Source: Coccinella septempunctata (Eukaryota > Arthropoda > Insecta > Coleoptera > Coccinellidae). Taken from it: 64,000 nt of DNA. The stretch covers positions 53,160,270 through 53,224,269 of the forward strand of contig NC_058189.1 of NCBI RefSeq assembly GCF_907165205.1, read 5' to 3'. Shown one piece after another: positions 53,715 to 64,000 of the stretch (the stretch's first letter is position 1; each line of letters begins with the position of its first letter). The translations under genes were made by a program, and so were the position numbers. Under the pieces are notes generated by a model. It did no database searches, was not told the DNA's origin, and saw only the letters and a program-made list of their open reading frames with translations.

Positions 53715-54524
53715 ATGCGTCTAAGACTTATGGCCATTAGAGACCGATTCGCGACAACTCGATCTTTGGCTGATGAGTGGTTAGGAGAACAAGGCCATCC
53801 TGTAACTGTACGAACGGTTTACCGCCGTATAAGGTCTTTTGGACTGCAGCCTTATCGACCCCATCTTGTGTTACCTCTTACGGTTGAGCATCGACGGCAA
53901 CGATTACGGTGGTGCAGAGAACAACAACATTGGAATATGGAATGGCATCATGTCTCTCATCTCGATTCTCCTTGGGTGCACATGATGGCCGAAGAAGGGT
54001 AAGATGACGTCGAGGAGAAAGACGTGAACTTCATTTTGATGTTGAGCGTCATGTACACCGGACAGTAGGCGTTATGGTAGGTATGGGGTGCTATTGCACA
54101 TGGAAGTAGCTCAGCTTTAGTCTTTATTCGAGGTAACATGACAGCGCTGCGTTACCTTCAAGAAATAGTGGAGCCATATGTTCTCCCTTACCTTAACCGG
54201 CTCGAGAATCCGATATTTCAGCAAGATAATGCTCGACCTCATGTTGCCAGAGTTAGTTCAAACTTTTTTGAAGCGACCCATGTGAATCTTTTGTCATGGC
54301 CGCCCAGATCCCCCGATCTTTCGCCCATAGAACATGTTTGGGACATCATGGGTAGAAGGCTTGGAAATTTACCCCAGCCCCCAAGGACTTTGGCGGCTCT
54401 GAGTCATGAAGTACAGGTAGCTTGGGATAGTATACCTCAAGATGAAATAGACCATCTTCTTGCATCAATGCCAAGACGTGTTGAGGGGTGTATAGATAAT
54501 CGCGTTGGACAAACACATTATTAA
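53715..54524 (+). pseudogene. Tc1-like transposase, second family, truncated
   Basis: MRLRLMAIRDRFATTRSLAD opens the second helix-turn-helix; the first, with its upstream TIR, is missing. Next come VRTVYRRIRSFGL and RPHLVLPLTVEHRRQRLRWC. Frame breaks between 53990 and 54137 remove continuity through the first Asp and the RTVGVMVWGAIAHGS stretch. The last part (54138-54524) is open, with the second catalytic Asp in QQDNARPHVAR and the Glu in SPDLSPIEHVWD, ending RVEGCIDNRVGQTHY. DD34E Tc1 group, distinct from the family at 37130 and 54767. Confidence 0.85.
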
Positions 54525-54799
54525 CAAATTTAATAGGAAAATTGTGAACCCTTCGTGTCTTTTTCTTCAAATTTTTATCTTTTGCTCCTTGCTATACTAT
54601 CTACACTGCGCAAAAAAATTAACGCACATTCTGAAAAGACGTGTTGAGGGGTGTATAGATAACCGCGTTGGACAAACACATTATTGACAAATTTAATAGG
54701 AAAATTGTGAACCCTTCGTTTCTTTTTCTCCAAATTTTTATCTTTTGCTCCTTGCTATACTATCTACAATGCGCAAAAAAATTAACGCACATTCTGAAA
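54474..54799. repeat. 163-bp tandem duplication across a Tc1/Tc1 junction
   Basis: Units 54474-54636 and 54637-54799 each hold the last codons and 3' flank of the upstream transposase, plus TA and the first 33 bp of the neighbouring Tc1 element's TIR. They differ at a few positions, e.g. CACTGCGC against CAATGCGC. Confidence 0.85.
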
Positions 54800-56295
54800 A
54801 TCTCAATTTTAATGAAAGTTACACATTACATTGACTTTATAACTTATTTTTTATGTTCTCTCGGGAAGGTTTTGAACGAAACAAGACACATTAAATGGAA
54901 GAAAAATTCAGGATTTCACCGAATCTTATGTGAAAGAAGAGAAATGAACAATTTTCAAAATACTGAAATGCTGATAAGTGATTTAATACTTGGTATTTCC
55001 ACCCCTTGCGTTAATTACAGCTCAGCAACGACGGTTCATACTCAAAATGAGTGATCTTAAAATGTTCTGATCTAATCCTTCCCAGATTTCTCCGAGTTGG
55101 ATTCCTAAGTCATTAAGAGTAGCTGGATGATACTCTGAACTTCTCAGCCTTCTATTGAGGTTGTCCCAAACCTGCTCAATCGGATTGAGATCTGGACTTC
55201 TTGCTGGCCATTCCATTCGAGAGACTTCAACCTCTTCAAGGTACTCCTGAACGATGCGCGCACGATGGGGTCTGGCATTATCGTCCATAAAAATGAAATT
55301 TTCACCAATGTATGGGGCAAATGACACTACATGCTCTTCAAGAATGTTCCTTATATACTTATCAGCATTCATAGTTCCATTATCAACGACCACTAGGTCT
55401 GTGCGAGCAGTCAAAGATATTCCACCCCATACCATAATCGATCCTCCCCCGAAACCAGTAGTATTCAGGAATTTGCACTGAGCATATCTTTCAAGTGGAC
55501 GTCTGTATACAAGGGAACGTCGATTACAATGGTAGAGGCAGAATCTAGACTAATCTGTGAAGAGAACTCTTTCCCAATCGGCCTCTTCCCAATGGATATG
55601 CTCTCTCGCAAAATCCAAACGCGCCCTTCGATGGGCTGGGGTAAGAGCTGGGCCTCTTGCCGCGACACGAGGCCTTAAATCATATTCTGTGAGGCGATTT
55701 CTTATTGTCTGAGTGCTAATTTGCAACTCATGAGTTTGCTCAAGCTGAATTTGAAGGAGGCGATCGGTTGCAAATCGTTGTCTCAACGAAGAAACTCTCA
55801 AGTAACGTTCTTGAATGGCAGTTGTTACCCGTGGTCTACCCAGTCCTGGTCTTCGGACATTCATACCTGTCTCCCTGAATCGCTGCAACATTCTGGACAC
55901 ACTTGTATGGGAAACTCCAAACCTTTCTGCAATTCTTTCGTATGTCCACCCTTCTTCTCGCAAAACTACCGCTTGAGCACATTCCTCTTGGGTCAAATTG
56001 CGTGTTTCGCTTTGCATAGCGATCGAGTGTAGAAAATCAAACGAAAGAAAACTATTGATCACTAGAATTGATCGAGAACAACTGATTTTAGAATGGAGCC
56101 AATACATTCAAAATCTGATAATATCATCTTTTTTTATTCCAGCTGGGAAAAATTATCTGTATTGAAGAAAACCGTTGAAAGTGGATAACATTTGCATGCA
56201 TAATTCTGATAAAAATAATTATCATTGAGAACACCTTCAGTTGTAGAATAAATTTGAGATTTCCATAATGTGCGTTAATTTTTTTGCGCAGTGTA
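54765..56295 (-). mobile_element. Tc1-like element, nearly complete
   Basis: From CAATGCGCAAAAAAATTAAC (54767) to the inverted end GCGCAGTG (56293), with TA on both sides. 1,527 bp, TIRs of at least 28 bp. Same family as the split element at 37130-42120. Confidence 0.9.
55022..56017 (-). pseudogene. Tc1-like transposase with a single stop codon (331 codons)
   Basis: Start MQSETRNLTQEECAQAVVLR at 56017. Paired helix-turn-helix (EEGWTYERIAERFGVSHTSV; GLGRPRVTTAIQERYL), then the DDE domain: first Asp in VLFTD, second in MDDNARPHRA, Glu in SPDLNPIEQVWD; the end is LILSMNRRC. The only lesion seen is TAG at 55550-55552, codon 156, directly after the first catalytic Asp; the other copy has GAG there. 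Reading frame and length are otherwise normal for Tc1. It also preserves the uninterrupted sequence around codon 9, where the sister copy took the foldback insertion. Confidence 0.9.
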
Positions 56296-56980
56296 TGTTT
56301 TACCAAAAAAAAATTTGAAATTTAAACAGCTCCTTCTGGGTGTTGCAGTTTCTTTGTCAGTTAGAGTATATACGAATGATAACCTGAGGAAATTCAATGG
56401 TCTTCAGTTCCTAACGGACGTTAGGATACTAATCTCACATTTTCCCCTAACAGATAGAAATTCGGAATTCGAATAACAAAAAATAAACGTAACAGCCACA
56501 TTTTTGTCAAGTCAGTCAACTCAACGGATGATACTTCCGCTTCGTTCGAATTGTACATCATATGGCTTCCCTGGAGATCCACAAAATTCTACATAAATGG
56601 TTTGATTTGAGAGGTCGGAAAATAAGCGAAGTGAAAAAGTTCGTCGACCCCTCGCGTTGGGGCGCAGATACGGGGCTGCGTTCAAGATTGGAATGGAAAG
56701 CACTTTCCTTTTCGTTTGGAATTTCGGAATTATTTCCGCCAAACTCATTATTCATCCAAGTTTAATATTCTTTGATCGGAAGCGGGAATCGGTATTATGG
56801 TGACTTGATGAGTTAGGAATCAGTGTCATAGGGGATTCAGTCATCAGATTTTGTTCATTAAGGACACTCGGAGATGGAATTCGGGGTAACGACCGCAAAA
56901 TATTTTTGTGGAAATGAAGAATGATTAAGTACTCAACGCATTGTAGGGTAATTGGTTATCATCTGTGAAAAAGGGATCAC
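56296..56980. other. Intergenic DNA with a GC-richer patch
   Basis: About 56520-56760 is more balanced in base content, and both strands stay open for 60-75 codons there. No domain, splice signal or repeat partner was identified. Confidence 0.35.
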
Positions 56981-57801
56981 TAAGGCCCGTATTAATAGTC
57001 AGATCTCAAGTATTGAGAATGTGTTGAGTAGCGTCTTGAGACATCAGTCTAATTAATAAATTTGACTTGAGACTCTGTCAAGATGACGTCTCAGTCGGCG
57101 ATCTCACTTGAGTAGGAGCTTATTAATAAATGTGACTCAAGTCCTCGGATGATCTTAAGATAGGTTTTGGGAACGTCAAATTTTGAGTATGGTCGAACCC
57201 TGACTCAAGATGATCTCGAAATGAAATTTGGGTTGGTTTGCTTTTTGAAATGAAAGTAACTTAATTGTCTTTTGTGCTTTCGAATATCGGCATTATTGAA
57301 ATCAATATGGAATCCAGATTACAGAAAGTTGTTTCTGTAATCTGTGCTATTCCGCGGTCTGGTCGAAAAACAATCTCTTCATCAACATCCCTTTTACCTA
57401 ATTTCGCGAGTGAATTTATACCCCGGGATCACATCTGGGCCACATGCATCGGCGGTTGATCAAATATGTTCGTTCGAGATCGAAAAACCTGCTTCTATTC
57501 GTTCTATTCTATTCGTTACACTTTATTGTGAGCCACAGTATTGAAAAAATATCAAGCAAAAATAAAAATGCTAATTTCTCTTTTCGTTTTGTAGTCTCAA
57601 GTATATCTCAAGATCATTACTCAAGACATTCATAAGTTGAGATTCAAGTCTCATTACTTGAGATAGTATCTCTCTGATAATGACTTGATATGAGTTTATT
57701 AATAAGCCGTCATCTTGAGATGCTGTCACTATCTTGAGCAAGTATCAACTGAGATAGGTCTTGAGACGCATTTTGAGATCTGACTATTAATACGGGCCTA
57801 A
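56981..57801. mobile_element. TIR element with TAA target (PIF/Harbinger-like, 815 bp)
   Basis: Perfect 26-bp inverted ends at 56984-57009 and 57773-57798, starting GGCCCGTATTAATAGTCAGA. TAA flanks both sides (56981-56983 and 57799-57801). The subterminal parts are filled with variants of TCTCAAGT/ACTTGAGA. No transposase. Non-autonomous, and the intact TIRs suggest it is fairly young. Confidence 0.88.
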
Positions 57802-57882
57802 AAATTCCTTCATAGTCCAGTAACACGGTTGGAATGTTTGTATTTTTTTTGAATTCATTGAATCCTACGGAGGCATTGGATA

Positions 57883-59106
57883 TATACTCCATTCACTTTT
57901 ATTTTAGCACTCAATTGGCCATGGAAATTTGACACATTTCATTCTGTATAGTACGAAAATGTGGGGTTATGACGCTTGTCAAAACATTTTTTGGTTTTAA
58001 ATCAACGCTATGTTGCCCGTTCTACGTGAAAGTTTCTGTTATTACGTATTTTATCACAATGTCGAATCACTTCGGAAAATATGTGACGAACATAATTGAA
58101 GTTTATACAAACTGATTGAAGGCATACCAAATTCAGGTATTCGCATGAAAAATACAAGAGATCCGTATAATACATATCATAATATGCACTAGCTTGAGGA
58201 GAGTTAATGTTCGTTATTTTCTTTGACTGAAGTTTGAATACGTTACATCAGTTGTAGATTTCAAAAGCATTAACCCGAAGATGAAATGCATATGATGCAG
58301 TGGTTGGGAATGGGTATCTCCCGAAGGAATTAACAGATAATTACAAGAATGTTAAATTCTTCAACAAAAATCATCTTGCATCGATATAAGTAAAAGGAAT
58401 TGAAGGAAGTTTCAAGTCAAGATGAACTTCACCTTTGAACAATTCACATGAATAAACAATTAACAGGAAAACTGGATCGTATTTGTGGCTGTTCTTCTTA
58501 ATACATTGATATAATAATAATAATTGAGCATTTATTGGTACCTTAAGACATTTACAATGTATAGGACAAGTCAAATGAAAAATAGAAAAATCAATTTTCG
58601 GGAACTTATTCTACGATGACATTCATCGAAAATCCTGTAGTAAACTTTTCGCATTAATTCACCCAAACATAAAATTCTCGAATGGCACCACTTTTTGGGG
58701 TCTTCCAAGAGAAGGAAATTCTTTGTCATCCTCTTCATTCATAATCTTTCTGATTGTGGAAATAATCAGCTGAAAAATGAGTCGTTTAGATTCAGATGAA
58801 ACATTATATAAATTCTCTTACATTGAATATGTTCGCTACCGTCTGACGTATTGTGGATTTTAGAATATCAGGGTATAACTATTTGAATGAGCGGACCTGA
58901 ATTCTAATTAGCACTTCCTGAAACCCTGTCTCTTTTTTCAATCACTTTCGGCATTTTCGTAATATTAATTGATATAAGTTGTGGCAACAGTGTTATGACA
59001 TTAACGACATTCCATGAGTACCAACCTTACTCCGTTCTAGTTACAAAAACTTGAGAAAATCATTTCATGGCCAACCGACTGTTAAAATAAATGTGAATGG
59101 AGTATA
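57883..59106 (-). mobile_element. TIR DNA transposon, 1.2 kb, partial gene
   Basis: Ends TATACTCCATTCAC and GTGAATGGAGTATA with about 41 bp of inverted similarity, including TTTATTTTA and TTGGCCATG. A coding remnant lies near the right end. The right end is the sequence found twice, inverted, in the core of the foldback element at 37428-40885. Confidence 0.75.
58660..58955 (-). pseudogene. Transposon protein N-terminus, two-exon remnant
   Basis: The minus strand from ATG at about 58955 reads MPKVIEKR; after a frame change it continues as EFRSAHSNSY. The second stretch, STIRQTVANIFN, ends at a GTAAGA donor; after CAG it resumes LIISTIRKIMNEEDDKEFPS then LGRPQKVVPF and a stop. This looks like a helix-turn-helix DNA-binding start of a transposase. 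No catalytic domain is present. Assignment to a superfamily is not possible from this piece. Confidence 0.5.
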
Positions 59107-62100
59107 ATTATAAAAAGGCTCTTCTAGTTTGTTCAAGAATATCATACAATAATGTTATCAAGTTTCAAGTATCCGTCTTCCTACCCATCTACGTGAAAAT
59201 GTTGCATGCAAGAAAGCTCTGATAAAAGAATGAGGAAACGAAATGAAATTCCATTTCAAAATAATCCATTGCTTTGCGGTCCCAGGTCTTTTAATATTCA
59301 TGCTGGGTATTATGTTTATGCACTATTTACATTGTATCCATTGAAAGAAGATCTAGTAACTAGAAAATTCTCAGAAAATATGCAGACTTAAACATAATTA
59401 TCATTATTTCGGAAAATCAAAGAAACTCGAATGAATAATTCAAAAATACTTTTTCCTCGAGAAGTTAGTTCTAAAAAATGCAGATTCCGTTAACTTGAAG
59501 GAATGATTGATTTTCCTTGTGATCCAGGGGTAAAATTTCCTCTCTCAGAGCCATCCTAGTCAAAGAGGGACCCAAGGCTGACTCCTAATTTGCTGCAGAA
59601 GTCAACTCTCTAGAATGCAAAAATCAGATAGGTATTGCTCAAACCAGATTTCTGATAGATGGCCGCAAATTCAATAGATTTTTTGGAAGCGAAAGGGGAA
59701 ATATTCAACATCAAAAAATAAAAATACATGAAGGACCCACACTTTTTTTTGACAAGAAACCACCTCTTAAATTATTTCGTAGCTATTCATTTACAACCTG
59801 TATAAGCTTTGAGTATTCAATGGTATAAGTAAACAATTAAATCACGACTGAATGACATCTGAAGAGGCATTTGAAAATATCGTTTTCGAGGTTATCAGCA
59901 AAAAGAAATATAAAAATAGTTCTTCCCACAATTTTCATTAAAGTAGGTCATCGGAACGAAATGAATCCATGAATCAAGATACAAACGTCCACAAGAACAT
60001 TTCATTCAACGTTGAACTTCTTCTCTAGAGTGTAATTCAGTGGATTAAATATAAAATACATGCATTGAATATTTACCGTGCATAGGAGCCTTGTTTCCTC
60101 AATGAAGCCAAAGGAAAAATGACCTGTCCATACCCATCATAAGTTGGGAGTTGTCTAGATGGCCTTCCCAAGCTACCTATGTTTACACTATAGGTAGTCT
60201 ATAAAAATATTTCTGGTTATTCTCGTCCTATTCTATTGTCATGATGTTGAACCAGTTTCGCAAATAAGGACATGATATTATCGGACCAGCTGATCCGTTT
60301 GCAGTAGTATAACAGCTTTTGGAAGGTGAAGGTTAGAAAAAGAAACTGGGCAGTATTTTTATCTTCCAGTGTCTGAAGAGCTACTAGAGGCAACATTTGT
60401 GTTTGACCATTTTTCTACAAAATATTAAATGCCCAAGATATGAATATTGTGCTTTTTTTTTCACTCACTCTGTATTTCTTACCATCAGTAGGAATATATT
60501 AGTTGGTGACAAATTAAATTAATGAGAGAGTCTCAATAGGATACACCCATACTTGATTCAAAGGCCAAGGACTCACTACTAGTTTCTTGTTTATTTTATG
60601 CAGATCAGATTCTGGCGATTATATAATATTCAAATTTATAACAATGAAATCTCGCATACTGAGGCTGTCAAAATAAAGAAATAATCGATTAATGAGCTAC
60701 TTTTTTGCAAGCATAACGGAACTCGTAAAAAAACTCAGATGACCCCATAACAATTTTTTTATTCATGGAGTGATTCCAAAAAAAAAACAGTCATCTGAAA
60801 TAACTCCAGTATGGGATGAATATATTTAAGAAAAAGCATTGTAACCAAGATACGAAATTTTCAGTTTATTTTCCCTTCATGTTCATCATCCAAAATCTGC
60901 GTAATATATTTTATTTTCCACACTTCAGGATGGAAGACATTTTTACCAATAAAACAATACAACTTCAGATTTGATAATGTTCAGAAAAAGTTACATGTAT
61001 TTTCCTCATGAACTTCATCAGTTTTTCTACAGGAGAAATTGCTTCAAGATATCCACTCACCTGTTTATTTGCAAATAGACATATAAATGTGAAAGTCAGT
61101 TCGTTTTTTCGACATTCTATCGCGACTGAAGGTATCTACGTATTTACCCTTTGCAAAGAGGGATGAGGGATGCCAGACAATAAGCTACGTTTGAACTCAT
61201 TCGAACATCCAGAGTGTGAAGAAAAAGTGACGCAAATCAGATGCATGAACCCCTCTGGGATCGGAAATAAGAAAAAATTCATTTGAATTCATTCCCTTGA
61301 ACTTCATGGGTTCATGGTCCGTTTCTACCCACAACCTCGGTTTGAATTGAAGCAATTTCAAAACGAATTTCCTCACATGGAGGAGAACTAAACACTAGTG
61401 TCTTATCGACATTTCGAATATGCTACAAAATATGGGGTAGTGTGTTAACATTCCATAAACGAGAACATTTTATGCAAAATTACTTATCGGTAGATACGAA
61501 ACTGTCTATTTCTTGATATTCAGTTCAAAATTGTCCAATTAAAGAACGAATGTGGTTTTTATGACGGCAATAGGAGAGCTCTTTTTATCGCATTATACAG
61601 GCTGTTTACTTAAGATGTTACAAAATTGCGATATGCTGATAATCTCCATTAGTCTTAACAAAAAACAAGGTTATGTGCCTACTCTTTGTAGCCTTACACG
61701 AACACTCAGTTGCAGGAACATCAATTATAATTTGCTGATCCATTGAAATTATAATTGATGTTCCTCAATACATATATCAAAATAATACACGAACATTTTA
61801 AAAAGTCAGAGTTTGCTCATCGTTCATTCCATTATTCTTGAGAACGTTTTGGTTTAGAGTATTACTCTAATGAGTGTACACTCAAAGTTTTCAGAAAACT
61901 TTTTATTAAGAAAGAGTTTAAGTAGTGTGAACCCTTAAAAACACCATTCAAACAAACAGTAGCAGATAACCATATTTTTTTCGTTTAAAAAAACTAAAGT
62001 TCCCGTTTTTGGCAATTCAATTTTTGACTCCATGTTTCATCACGTAATATTAATGTTTTAGACAAGAAATCACTACTTTCCTTTTATCTCATCTTTAGTA

Positions 62101-62719
62101 GACACCATGCATAAATATACTTATACAATATTGTTCTTCCTGAAACTTTTTATGGGTTTCATCTCCTAATATCTTAAACATAAGGAATAATAATGAAAGG
62201 AAGTTGGCCAGAGATGCTTCTGCGTACATAATTAGTTTTGGTACATTTAGTTTGAGGCTGTTTTTGGAACAATGTTGTCTCAGAGATGCATTTCTTACAG
62301 AAATTGTTTTATTATTATTCATTGTTTTTCAGATCGAATATCTGAAACACCTCCCAAATTATCATTCAATCAATCAATACTGCTATTCGATGGTTCTCTA
62401 TTAATTCAATCACTTCATTGTCAGCAGCATACAATCCTATATTGGATGTATCAATAAAAACTGTAGCATGTGCGCTATTGTGGATATGCTAATGACCCAA
62501 TGATTATGCATTGACAGAACGATAAGTGACATATGAGCATAAACATGGAGTATTATACGATAGAACAACACGTTTTGATTATTCAACATTATTAGCACAA
62601 TTTATTATTCATGAGCAAACAACGCACGCAGAACGCGTTATATTTTGGTGTACATCATGTTCTGATATCGATTTTAATTCATTCTGGGAGGATTCTGCAT
62701 TTCCTGAAACTTTTTAGGC
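59107..62719. other. Long AT-rich region, no gene seen
   Basis: Stop-rich on both strands; the longest frames (about 60-75 codons) show no domain, promoter or splice logic. The only structure noted is a short perfect hairpin near 61717-61768 (GGAACATCAATTATAATTT and its inverse). No large inverted repeats, in contrast to the rest of the window. Confidence 0.45.
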
Positions 62720-62835
62720 AACAATTTTTTTAGTTGATTTGCACCTGACAAATTTGTGCAAGAATTTACGCATGAGCAAATCGTTGAATTTTTTTAGTTG
62801 ATTTTGTTCCAGAGATTGGGAATGAAAACCCTAAA
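62720..62835. repeat. Foldback MITE, family 2, copy 2
   Basis: Shares TTTAGTTGATTTTGTTCCAG and GAGATTGGGAATGAAAACCC with 21997-22150. The left arm is diverged (TTTTTTTAGTTGATTTGCAC). Confidence 0.65.
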
Positions 62836-63367
62836 AAGTTTCACGAAATACATTTTTTTCATCGAACATTATCTGAAAACTATCGGCGATATTTTAGAAT
62901 GCTCCTGCTATAATCCAAAGAGTGTTGAATAGGGCACACAAACTATTTATAATATCTATGAGTTTTTGGAAGGATCACAAACCTTTGAATCGCACTACTC
63001 AATATTTTTTCAGAAAATTTATAGGAATTTGTAAAAACAAATAACAGAAACACGATTTGAAGCAACATGTCGAAAAGTAAAACTTAAGCTTATGCCCTTC
63101 CATTTACAAAATGGCGCAAGCACAAGTCACAAATTTTGTAGTTGTGCAAAACCTTGATTAGGAAGTTTTCATACGAGTATAGGTAGATACTGCTATGGTT
63201 TGAATTTTATCTGTATAATTCAGTTAGTTTGTTAAATAATGAGTGTGAGATTTTTGTAGAAATATGAATTAGAAATGTAAATATCATAGAAGCTTAGTAT
63301 TTTGAAAATTAGAATGTGATGGTAACGGAGATTTTGACGATTTCTAAAAGTTCTCATAACTTTTCTG

Positions 63368-63369
<2 letters not shown>
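62836..63369. other. AT-rich spacer before a LINE 3' end
   Basis: No gene or repeat recognised. It ends at the T-run that marks the poly(A) of the minus-strand LINE. Confidence 0.35.
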
Positions 63370-63398
<29 letters not shown>

Positions 63399-64000
63399 GA
63401 AATTTCGCTTCAACCACAAGGGTTATTAGCGATGGAGTGGTACATATTAATATTATTAATTATATAAGGTTGTCAATTTGTACACTTCTGAGAAATTTTA
63501 TAATATTATTAACTTCACACTTTTCCACCAAAATGTCTTTCAGAGAACCTGCAATGAAATTTCTTGTTCTTTCTTCGTGGTATCTTGGACATTCACAAAA
63601 TATATGTTTTACAGTTTGTTTCACGTTACACGTGTCACAGAAAGCTTCTTGGGTCCGGGTTATGAGGTGTTCGTGTGTTAGTCTGGTATGACCGATCCGA
63701 AGTCTACTTAGTATCACTTGGTGTCTCCTAATTTTCGGAATGTTTTTATGTGGTTCAATGAAGTTTTTTACTTCTGCCAACTTGGTAGTAGATGAGTTCC
63801 ATTCTGCTTGCCACAGTTTCTTCTGGGTTTCTTTCAGAAGAGGTGTCAGATCTGTTTGTATGTTATATGGAACAAGTGTAGCGTCTACGTTGGTTGTGGC
63901 AGTTTTAGCTAGATAGTCGGCTCGCTCATTACCTCGGATTCCTGTGTGTGATGGAGTCCACAAAAATTTGATTTTCGCTGCGTTGGTATTTGCCCTTTCT
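63370..64000 (-). mobile_element. RNase H-bearing LINE, 3' end (continues past window)
   Basis: A run of about 28 Ts at 63371-63398 is the poly(A) tail of a minus-strand retrotransposon. A short 3' UTR (63399-63459) and the polyprotein end follow. The element extends beyond the right edge. Confidence 0.85.
63460..64000 (-). CDS. LINE polyprotein C-terminus: RNase H and zinc-knuckle region (partial)
   Basis: The frame is open from the right edge (RANTNAAKIKFLWTPSHTGI) to a stop at 63460. WTPSHTGIRGNERADYLAK is the end of an RNase H domain, with a catalytic Asp in NERADYLAK; the enzyme removes the RNA strand after reverse transcription. A linker follows, then RLRIGHTRLTHEHLI and a C-x2-C...H...C zinc motif (CDTCNVKQTVKHIFCECPRY), as in I/Jockey/R1-group polyproteins. 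RNase H presence favours the I or R1-like groups over Jockey proper. At least 180 codons are intact. The endonuclease and reverse transcriptase would lie outside the window. Confidence 0.88.
   Translation of the reverse strand, partial: ERANTNAAKIKFLWTPSHTGIRGNERADYLAKTATTNVDATLVPYNIQTDLTPLLKETQKKLWQAEWNSSTTKLAEVKNFIEPHKNIPKIRRHQVILSRLRIGHTRLTHEHLITRTQEAFCDTCNVKQTVKHIFCECPRYHEERTRNFIAGSLKDILVEKCEVNNIIKFLRSVQIDNLI

Noticed and set aside
63371..63398. Homopolymer T-run as a simple repeat
   Set aside because: Better explained as the poly(A) tail of the minus-strand LINE whose polyprotein ends 62 bp away.
1..64000. tRNA, rRNA or other structured RNA genes
   Set aside because: No cloverleaf with A and B boxes and no rRNA-like sequence was found by eye; a covariance search would be needed to exclude small ones.

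Overview
This is eukaryotic, AT-rich nuclear DNA from an insect. A beetle is the best guess, from the style of its cuticle-type proteins and from its mobile elements; this is inference, since no diagnostic single-copy gene is present. The host content is a loose cluster of very small two-exon genes for secreted, structural, cuticle-type proteins. Eight are clear paralogs. Each has a 12-nt first exon coding MFKY or MFKH, a phase-0 intron inside the signal peptide, and a second exon coding the rest of the signal peptide, a Pro/Glu/Ala/Lys linker and an Ala/Pro/Val/Tyr-rich tail. They lie at 6896-8002 (+), 15868-16193 (+), 20314-21038 (+), 25266-29264 (+), 36240-36581 (-), 42650-42984 (+), 45701-46320 (-) and 48777-49166 (+). 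Two further small secreted-protein genes of the same architecture but different sequence lie at 560-1366 (-, Tyr-rich, 62 aa) and 2420-3564 (+, His/Pro-rich, 206 aa). Most have a TATA box, and five have an initiator 32-33 nt after the TATA start, so they look like strongly and perhaps stage-specifically expressed genes. Three share an upstream 19-nt motif.

The rest is mostly transposons, many nested. From left to right: a mariner scrap (1-58); a pogo-like MITE (3709-4222); a CAGGGTG-family repeat carrying a tiny palindrome (5462-6145); a partial duplication of the 6896 gene, giving a pseudogene, with a Crypton-type tyrosine recombinase between the copies; a TAA-target MITE in the duplicate, itself split by an RTE-like non-LTR retrotransposon with an intact 950-codon ORF (10999-14176); mariner remnants; a THAP-domain exon between inverted repeats (17297-18711); a group of GC-rich hairpin repeats (21.1-23.3 kb); a 3.7-kb intron holding a foldback repeat and a hAT element with perfect 8-bp target duplication (25950-28942); several more inverted-repeat elements (31.0-35.9 kb); a 5-kb Tc1-like element whose transposase gene is split by a 3.46-kb foldback element with 145-bp tandem repeats in its arms and a 9-bp target duplication (37130-42120); LINE fragments (44.4-45.1 kb); two mariner copies (46.6-47.9 and 49.4-50.6 kb); a foldback element around a SWIM zinc-finger transposon gene (51121-53046); two adjoining Tc1-like elements with a tandemly duplicated junction (53.7-56.3 kb); a TAA-target TIR element (56984-57798); a TIR element with a helix-turn-helix-like exon (57883-59106); a nearly featureless 4 kb; and the 3' end of a RNase H-bearing LINE at the right edge.

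No operon, CRISPR, rRNA or tRNA was seen. The host genes probably act together only as components of one secreted structural matrix. The window's most striking feature is not a new pathway but the number of inverted-repeat elements, several of them datable by nesting and by empty sites present in the same window.
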